A stretch of 48,367 nucleotides of DNA from Sphingobacterium sp. GTDB taxonomy: Bacteria; Bacteroidota; Bacteroidia; Sphingobacteriales; Sphingobacteriaceae. Shown here in pieces: positions 42,548 through 48,367 of the stretch. The notes under the pieces are model-generated. The model saw nothing but the letters and a program-made list of their open reading frames with translations, was not told the DNA's origin and did not search any database. The translations under genes were made by a program, and so were the position numbers. Positions within the stretch are counted from its first letter, which is position 1; each line of letters opens with the position of its first letter. The DNA lies in the NCBI GenBank assembly GCA_029239355.1, contig JAQZAZ010000026.1, forward strand, positions 1-48,367, in the 5' to 3' direction.

Positions 42548-45500
42548 TTAAAAATTAAGGTTTATCCCAAAATTGTAGACTTTTAAAATGGGGTACCAGT
42601 AACCGCTTACATTGCCCATTTCAGGATCTATGCTCAGATCCTTGAGACCTGACCAAGTGAAAAGGTTCATTCCCTGCGCATATATCCGTAATTGGTTTAA
42701 ACCAATTCTCTTGATAAGATCTTTAGGTAAGTTGTACCCAATTTCAATATTTTTAAGTCTTAAATATTTTGCGTCATATAGGAATAAACTGCTATTACTA
42801 TTTTTGTTATTTTCCGAATTACCAATATGTAAAGCTGGATAGGTTGCTGTTTCAGCTGTTTCCGGTGTCCAACGTCCCATGTGTATCGGTCTTACAGCCC
42901 CCAGTTTATCCTGGTCAAAGGTTGGGAAATCCCAAACAGCAGCATCTTTCAATAAGATAGATGAATTCAATGCCCCTTGAAATAAAAGACTGAAATCAAA
43001 CCCCTTATATTGCAATGTGATAGGTAATCCAAACTGAATCTCTGGGCTTCGTGGATTTCCCATAACGGTACGATCCCCCAAGTCGGTAATTTTACCATCG
43101 CCGTTCAAGTCTTTGTAGACGACATCTCCAGGGCCTACAATCCCCCATGGTTGAAACTGGCTTTGATTCAGCTTATCTGCTTCTGCCTGATCTTTAACAA
43201 AATGATCAAAAACATAGACAAAATTTTCATATAATCTTTTACCGGTCGCCTGCCTATAATCATATTGACGGGGAACTTCCTGTCTATAAACTAATTTATT
43301 CCGCGAAAAGGTGAAATTCGGTTTTACAAAAAATCTAAAATCATCTCCTATCATATCTGAATAGCTCATTTCGATATCTACTCCTCGATTGCGTACCTTT
43401 CCAATATTAATAAGTGGTGACCCTTTACCTACCACACTCGGAAAGCCAATATCATCATTCCCCAGCTCAGTAATAATATCGTAACGATAATCTTCAAATA
43501 CATCGATACTGAAATTCATCTTATTCTTTATAAATCCCATGTCAAGACCAATATTGGTTTTCCGGGATTTTTCCCAGGTTATATTCTCGTTTGCCAGACG
43601 CCCCTCGCGTAATCCACTTTGACCATTGTTAAAATTCTGCTCGCCAAAACTGTATCCATCCCCGCCTTGGAAAAATGCCAAATAGCCAAATCTCGCATCA
43701 CCAGGCATCTTATCATTGCCAACAAGTCCCACTGAAGCCCTCAATTTAAGAAAGCTAAGCCAGTCCTTAGTGTGATCCATAAATTTTTCCTTGCTAACTA
43801 CCCAACCCAGCGCACCAGCCGGAAAAAAACCATAACGTTTGCCCTCAATAAAGTTCTCAGATCCATTGTAGCCGAAATTAAATTCCGCTAGATACTTCTC
43901 AAGATAATTATAGGTAAATTGTCCTGTCATTCCCTGGTAGCGGATATCCACACTTGCTCTGGAGTTTCCCGCATCATATACTGACTGGCTTGAACGATTA
44001 AATAATAACATCCCTGTAACATTATGTTTTTCATTAAAGAGGCGATTGTAGTTAATTTTACCTTGTATAAAAGTCCTATTGAACGGACTACTTTGCGTAA
44101 ATGAATTTCCAACAGTTTGATCTACGGTATATTTGTTTCCATTCGTATAGGTGCCACTATAATATTCCGGGTTCATGAAAGTATCTATCCCACCACTAGG
44201 TTGAAAAGTCGCATAGTTCGGGTATACCCTATAACCCTCACTGTATGTTCCTAATTCTCTTCTAACCCATTGTTGTTCTTTTGCATCATAAGAAAACACA
44301 CCGTCAACCGAAAGCCCTTTGGTGATAAAATCCAAATTCCAGCCCACAGCAAAGCTTCCTTCTAGATAAGTGTTTTTTTCAGTATGATAACCCGATCTAG
44401 TCAATTCTCCAAGTACATTAAAACGATAAATCTGATTTCCAAACAATAAACCCGAAGAATTATTCAATAAGTAGTTCTGTGTTGACGGTTGACTATTAGG
44501 TTCTAAAATTATCGGTAAATATGGCGGTTGTGTCATCGCCAATGTCATTAACCGCGATGCAGATGTTCCGGGAGAAGTTCGGTTTGTGATACGTGCCCCT
44601 AAATTTAACTTAACCCACAAGTTTTTCGTAATATTGACATCGATATTTGATCTAAAATTGTACCGTTGGAATTTTGGAGCCACACTATATTTAGACAGAT
44701 CAACGTGATCATAATTATTGTCCTGCCCCATATAACCACCCATAACAAAGTACTTCGCGATCTCGTTTCCTCCGCGGATTGATAGGTTATATTCGTGTTG
44801 GGGAGCTGTTCTAAAGATGTAATCAAAATAGTCCCAATTATACCCCAGACCATCAGAGTTATCACCTTTTGCTCTTCTAAATTTATCTATAGCATCCTGA
44901 CTAAAGAGTTTCAGGTTATCGATATTGCCACCGGATAACTTTGCGTCATTAACCAAAGCTTCATTATAAAGTGTCGCATAATCCGCAGATCCCAGTAGTT
45001 CTGGCAACTGTGCAGGCGCATTCAAACCATAAGAGGCCTTAAAGTCCACTGTGGCTTTATCAGCTGACTGTCCTCGCTTTGTTGTGACGACTATTACACC
45101 ATTTGCTCCACGGATACCATACGGAGCTGTGGCTGCTGCGTCTTTCAAAATAGAGACTGTTTCAATCTCATCAGGAGCTAAATAGCTCATATCACGCTCA
45201 ATACCATCAACGATAATAATTGGAGACTGATTACCATAAGTAGACTTGCCGCGGATGAACAATTCTGAGCGGTCTACCCCAGGCTCACCACCTGCGTATT
45301 GGTTGACCACAAGTCCCGGCAGCCGACCAGCGAGCATATTATTGATGTTCGCGGCTGGACTTTGCACAAGATCTTTTGTTGTAATCGTTGCAACAGCTCC
45401 TACCACATTCCGTTTTTTCTGTGTCGTATACCCAACAACAACAACATCCTCAAGTGCTTTAACGTCTTCGACCAGGCTGACTTGTATGACTGATCTTCCT

Positions 45501-45802
45501 TCCAGTGCTATTTGCTGTGGCTGGAACCCGATGTAGGAAAATGTTAAGGTGGCATCTTTATAAGGCACTTCGATACGGTATTTACCAGCAGCATCTGTTT
45601 TGGTAGATTTACCGCTTCCTTTTACGACAATACTAACTCCTTGCATGGTTTTCCCAGTCGAACTATTTACGACTGTTCCTTCAATGACAATACCTTCTTG
45701 TCGGAAATAAATTGGGCTGGATTCGGTCTTTAATTCAGCTTGAAGATAAGATGTGCTGCATACCGACAGCGTAAGAAATAATGGAATTACTTTTCTTTTC
45801 AT
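42548..45802 (-). CDS. SusC/RagA-family TonB-linked transporter of PUL 2
   Basis: A 1084-residue outer-membrane transporter. The signal peptide ends near residue 22 (SYLQAE), followed by a CarboxypepD_reg-like domain (IEGTVVNSSTGKTMQGVSIVVKG). The plug contains LEDVVVVGYTTQKKRNVVGAV, MLAGRLPGLVVNQYAGGEPG, SPIIIVDGIERDM and LKDAAATAPYGIRGANGVIVVTTKRGQ. The barrel ends in an aromatic residue (NFGINLNF). It imports glycan fragments with its SusD partner. A 162-bp gap separates it from the response regulator gene upstream. Confidence 0.97.
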   Translation of the reverse strand: MKRKVIPLFLTLSVCSTSYLQAELKTESSPIYFRQEGIVIEGTVVNSSTGKTMQGVSIVVKGSGKSTKTDAAGKYRIEVPYKDATLTFSYIGFQPQQIALEGRSVIQVSLVEDVKALEDVVVVGYTTQKKRNVVGAVATITTKDLVQSPAANINNMLAGRLPGLVVNQYAGGEPGVDRSELFIRGKSTYGNQSPIIIVDGIERDMSYLAPDEIETVSILKDAAATAPYGIRGANGVIVVTTKRGQSADKATVDFKASYGLNAPAQLPELLGSADYATLYNEALVNDAKLSGGNIDNLKLFSQDAIDKFRRAKGDNSDGLGYNWDYFDYIFRTAPQHEYNLSIRGGNEIAKYFVMGGYMGQDNNYDHVDLSKYSVAPKFQRYNFRSNIDVNITKNLWVKLNLGARITNRTSPGTSASRLMTLAMTQPPYLPIILEPNSQPSTQNYLLNNSSGLLFGNQIYRFNVLGELTRSGYHTEKNTYLEGSFAVGWNLDFITKGLSVDGVFSYDAKEQQWVRRELGTYSEGYRVYPNYATFQPSGGIDTFMNPEYYSGTYTNGNKYTVDQTVGNSFTQSSPFNRTFIQGKINYNRLFNEKHNVTGMLLFNRSSQSVYDAGNSRASVDIRYQGMTGQFTYNYLEKYLAEFNFGYNGSENFIEGKRYGFFPAGALGWVVSKEKFMDHTKDWLSFLKLRASVGLVGNDKMPGDARFGYLAFFQGGDGYSFGEQNFNNGQSGLREGRLANENITWEKSRKTNIGLDMGFIKNKMNFSIDVFEDYRYDIITELGNDDIGFPSVVGKGSPLINIGKVRNRGVDIEMSYSDMIGDDFRFFVKPNFTFSRNKLVYRQEVPRQYDYRQATGKRLYENFVYVFDHFVKDQAEADKLNQSQFQPWGIVGPGDVVYKDLNGDGKITDLGDRTVMGNPRSPEIQFGLPITLQYKGFDFSLLFQGALNSSILLKDAAVWDFPTFDQDKLGAVRPIHMGRWTPETAETATYPALHIGNSENNKNSNSSLFLYDAKYLRLKNIEIGYNLPKDLIKRIGLNQLRIYAQGMNLFTWSGLKDLSIDPEMGNVSGYWYPILKVYNFGINLNF

Positions 45803-45853
45803 AAATTAGATAATTTATTCCGGGTTTACTAATACAACAACTGGTCGACGAAT

Positions 45854-45870
45854 TATTGTGGTATACAATA
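45854..45870. promoter_or_regulatory. Inverted repeat upstream of SusC of PUL 2
   Basis: TATTGT and ACAATA are separated by 5 nt (GGTAT). It lies about 52-68 bp before the SusC ATG, next to the response regulator gene, and could be an operator. Short and AT-rich, so weak evidence. Confidence 0.3.
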
Positions 45871-45964
45871 TGCTGAATACCGTTTTAGAAAATATTCGCA
45901 CTTATACACTAATTCGTTTTAGTAAAAGTAAACAGAAAGGAAAAGGAAAGTTGTTAATCGATTG

Positions 45965-46663
45965 TTAATGACAATTCTTGTTACTCACTTCTAGAATAAA
46001 TCCAACCTTATAGACTGTTTTTATTGCAACATATCGCGACCTCTTCAACATTTTTCTAATCTTACAGATAAATACATCTAAGCTTCGTCCTAGGAAATAG
46101 TCGTTTTCTCCCCACAAAGCCATTAGTATTTCTTCTCGCCGTAAAACCACGTTTGGTTTATTCGCTAGGAAAGTCCAGAGTTCAAATTCCCGAGGAGAGA
46201 CAACTTGTTTGGATTTATCACCAAATTCTATGGTATAGAGCTGATCATTGAGCTTAATATCCCCTACATTCGTTGGCCGTTGGGGGACCAAGCTATGTTT
46301 AACCATATAATTCTGAAGCTTGAGTGCCAATTCTTCTACATCGAAAGGTTTCGTTATGTAGTCATTCCCGCCCAGGTGCAAGCCCCGTAATTTGTCTGTT
46401 TTCGATAGTCTAGCTGTGAGGAAGAGTACAAATTGATTTTTATTTAGTGTTGAAACATATTCCACAAACTGAAAACCATCCCAATTCGGCAATTGGATAT
46501 CCACAATAAGAATATCAAATTTATCCATACGATAACAGGCTATACCTTGCTCTGCCGATACGGCGTGGACCACATCAAAACCACAGCCCGAAAGATAGTC
46601 AATTAGCATGGCTGCCAAATCAAGATCGTCTTCAATCAATAATATATGGCCATATTTTAGCAT
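45965..46663 (-). CDS. OmpR-family response regulator
   Basis: A 232-residue cytoplasmic DNA-binding regulator. The receiver domain (about 5-120) has acidic pocket E11-D12-D13, phosphoacceptor D55 (LIVDIQLPNWDGF), T83 and K105 (DYITKPFDVEEL). The C-terminal winged helix (about 130-228) has SPREFELWTFLANKPNVVLRREEIL and LDVFICKIRKML, typical of OmpR/PhoB. It begins 10 nt after the histidine kinase gene. Position between GH92 and SusC suggests it controls this PUL. A similar kinase/regulator arrangement, RprX/RprY, is known in Bacteroides, but orthology was not tested. Confidence 0.93.
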   Translation of the reverse strand: MLKYGHILLIEDDLDLAAMLIDYLSGCGFDVVHAVSAEQGIACYRMDKFDILIVDIQLPNWDGFQFVEYVSTLNKNQFVLFLTARLSKTDKLRGLHLGGNDYITKPFDVEELALKLQNYMVKHSLVPQRPTNVGDIKLNDQLYTIEFGDKSKQVVSPREFELWTFLANKPNVVLRREEILMALWGENDYFLGRSLDVFICKIRKMLKRSRYVAIKTVYKVGFILEVSNKNCH

Positions 46664-46673
46664 ATTTACATAT

Positions 46674-48065
46674 TCATAGTGTTGGTATATAAATAATAAA
46701 CTTCGTACCCTGTTCTACAGTCGATTTTACTTCTATCTTCCATCCATGAATACGTATAACTTCATGAACAAAAAATAACCCGAGCCCCAGGCCATCGCTC
46801 GAAGAATGTGATTTCCCACGATATCCTTTGGTAAAAATATGCTGGAGTTGGTTCTCGGCAATACCTATTCCATTATCCTGAACAATCAGCAAAAGTTCAT
46901 TGACAGCGGAATATTTCAAATGAATATGAATATGTTTCAATTTTTCATTGTTATACTTCAAACCATTTTCCACTAGGTTATTCAACATTGTAACAAACAT
47001 AAACGGATGCAAAAGTACTTTGGCCGGTGAAACCTGCTTGTCCATTACGATGTATATTTTCGTATATTCCGAAGTTAAAATTACAATATCTTGCCTGAAT
47101 TGATCCATCAGTACTGAAAGATACCGTTGCTCCAAAATAACCTTTTCCTTATTAAAAACACTTAGATCTATCGCTTTGTTAACAAGCCTATCCAGTCTTT
47201 TTATCTGTCGTCCCATTGTTTCAAGTATAGGCGAAATTTTCACTTTTTCTTCTTCCGAGACTTTCACCGCTATGTTGGATAGGGCAATACGTATTGTTGT
47301 CAATGGTGTGTTGAATTCGTGCGTAACATTATTGATGAAATCAGAAGCCATCTCGGCCATACGTTTCTGTTTCATCCAGTTATTGTAGGTTACCCAATAA
47401 AGTCCTACAATTCCGGTAATACAGCAGCCGGATAGTAACAATAGCGGAAAAATAGATTTTATTACAGAGTATTTAGTGTTTATGTTCCCTACGTATAAAG
47501 TAAATGCAACACGATTGGACATCTTATTATTGGCCGCGATGGCCATTGCCGAGACCAGGTTGTCTTTTTCAATGAAATTTGGTTCACCACCAATCCGAAT
47601 AAATTGATTCTCCGAAAAATCAATTATTGGAATAAAATCCTTGGCGTCGAAAGTTACAGATACATCTCTTAACACAAGTGCATAACCAAAGCCCTTGTCT
47701 AAATGGACCTCTGATCGAATGGCTTCAAACAAGCTATCTATCGCAGGATTATCGCGGAGCTTGGATAACAATTGCCCCGCAATGCTATCTCTTAAATTCG
47801 CAAATGCTATTCTATTCTCTCGGTGATAACATTTCAAGCGGTTCAAATGAGGCATTAGGGTCGAGTCGACAAGTTCTTGCCCACCGGAAAACATCTTGTC
47901 ATTCAAGATATGCCTGTCATAAACGACCTTAATGTCTCTTTTCTCTTTTTGGAATAATTGACTTCGTTTTATCTCGTACGACCGCACAATCATGAGATAT
48001 TGCAACATCAAAAATAAAAATAAGCAACAGATAGCTATCCATTTATATACACCTGACCGCCTCAT
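46674..48065 (-). CDS. Sensor histidine kinase
   Basis: A 463-residue inner-membrane kinase. Two transmembrane helices (about 9-27 and 205-226) enclose a periplasmic sensor of about 175 residues that I do not recognise. The dimerisation/phosphoacceptor domain has H249 in THEFNTPLTTIRI. The ATPase domain has the N box NLVENGLKY (N366), the G1 box DNGIGIA (398-404) and the G2 box GLGLGLFF (425-432). The HAMP-like linker is short. It is a classical kinase, not a hybrid one-protein system. It follows the GH92 gene at the window edge by 23 nt and precedes the response regulator by 10 nt. Confidence 0.94.
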   Translation of the reverse strand: MRRSGVYKWIAICCLFLFLMLQYLMIVRSYEIKRSQLFQKEKRDIKVVYDRHILNDKMFSGGQELVDSTLMPHLNRLKCYHRENRIAFANLRDSIAGQLLSKLRDNPAIDSLFEAIRSEVHLDKGFGYALVLRDVSVTFDAKDFIPIIDFSENQFIRIGGEPNFIEKDNLVSAMAIAANNKMSNRVAFTLYVGNINTKYSVIKSIFPLLLLSGCCITGIVGLYWVTYNNWMKQKRMAEMASDFINNVTHEFNTPLTTIRIALSNIAVKVSEEEKVKISPILETMGRQIKRLDRLVNKAIDLSVFNKEKVILEQRYLSVLMDQFRQDIVILTSEYTKIYIVMDKQVSPAKVLLHPFMFVTMLNNLVENGLKYNNEKLKHIHIHLKYSAVNELLLIVQDNGIGIAENQLQHIFTKGYRGKSHSSSDGLGLGLFFVHEVIRIHGWKIEVKSTVEQGTKFIIYIPTL

Positions 48066-48088
48066 GTTTTATTTCAATATTCCGATAC

Positions 48089-48367
48089 CTACTTGTGTGG
48101 TTTACTACTCATCATGTAGATTAATTCTCCGCCATTTATTAAGTTTGTGTAAGATAATTTTAGATTATCCAGTGGCTTACCGTTCCATGTTACGGATTTT
48201 ACGTATACATTCTTTTCAGACTGATTACGTGCAACTATAGATACGCTGCTACCATTTTCTAAATTGATCTTCGCAGATTTCACCAACGGGCTGCCAATCC
48301 AATACGCATCGTCTCCGGGCGCGACAGGATAAAATCCAAGCGCAGTAAAAAGATACCAGGCAGACAT
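48089..48367 (-). CDS. GH92 alpha-mannosidase, C-terminal part (cut by window edge)
   Basis: Only the last 92 codons are in the window; the gene continues past the right edge. SAWYLFTALGFYPVAPGDDAYWIGSPLVKSAKINL and VYVKSVTWNGKPLDNLKLSYTNLINGGELIYMMSSKPHK closely parallel the C-terminus of the complete GH92 at 38143-40431 (SAWYVFSSLGFYPVSPGSGEYVIGSPQFEKATLKL). The visible part starts just after the expected GDEDNGQ motif, which would lie outside. It is upstream of the kinase gene by 23 nt, so it is probably in the same transcript. Confidence 0.9.
   Translation of the reverse strand: MSAWYLFTALGFYPVAPGDDAYWIGSPLVKSAKINLENGSSVSIVARNQSEKNVYVKSVTWNGKPLDNLKLSYTNLINGGELIYMMSSKPHK

Noticed and set aside
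1..48367. CRISPR arrays, insertion sequences, prophage, tRNA or rRNA genes
   Set aside because: No regular repeat-spacer array, transposase, integrase or structured RNA gene was seen. The dispersed repeat copies are too few and too diverged to call a CRISPR or an IS.

Overview
The window looks like chromosome from a Bacteroidota bacterium, most likely Sphingobacteriaceae (Sphingobacterium or a close relative). The reasons are two SusC/SusD pairs with glycoside hydrolases, a PorX-type response regulator, a bacillithiol-associated YtxJ, an lpxD/lpxC pair behind an HD phosphohydrolase, promoters of the TTG-N19/20-TAnnTTTG type, and almost no Shine-Dalgarno sites. This is inferred from gene content; no rRNA, tRNA, IS element or CRISPR array was seen.

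Left part (1-16.4 kb) is mainly housekeeping. Leftward: an HD phosphohydrolase, lpxD and the first codons of lpxC. Rightward: porX, tsaE and a lone ABC ATPase. Leftward again: an alanine dehydrogenase/PNT-like protein, a 34-codon small ORF and a secreted esterase. Then mostly rightward: a membrane nucleotide-sugar 4,6-dehydratase, a TPR membrane protein, ribH, a secreted protein, ytxJ, dapD, a TsaC-type synthase, a DUF4920 protein and folP, with a leftward S4 RNA-binding protein between ytxJ and dapD.

Middle (16.4-22.3 kb, leftward) is a probable copper-acquisition locus: a small membrane-anchored Cys protein behind a consensus promoter, a YtkA-like lipoprotein with two domains, a TonB-dependent receptor with all four residues of the OprC copper site (CxxxM and HxM), an MbnP-like lipoprotein, and a MauG/MbnH-like diheme enzyme. 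The apparent logic is copper capture at the outer membrane followed by binding to a lipoprotein whose tryptophan may be oxidised to kynurenine by the diheme enzyme.

Right part (22.4-48.4 kb, all leftward) holds two polysaccharide utilisation loci and, between them, a drug-efflux operon. PUL 1 is a membrane-bound TPR/HTH regulator, SusC, SusD, a GH30 hydrolase and a surface glycan-binding lipoprotein. PUL 2 is a cut-off GH92 mannosidase, a classical two-component system, SusC, SusD and a second GH92. GH30 plus GH92 suggests fungal wall material (beta-1,6-glucan and mannan) as food, which is an inference. The efflux operon is an unknown small membrane protein, an AcrA-like adaptor, and a 1516-residue fusion of an AcrB-like permease to a TolC-like lipoprotein with an intact lipobox buried at the junction.

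The least explained items are the internal-lipobox RND fusion, the copper locus, a degenerate intergenic repeat shared by at least three distant gaps, a 34-aa ORF fitted tightly into an operon, and a perfect 30-bp palindrome over the dapD promoter.
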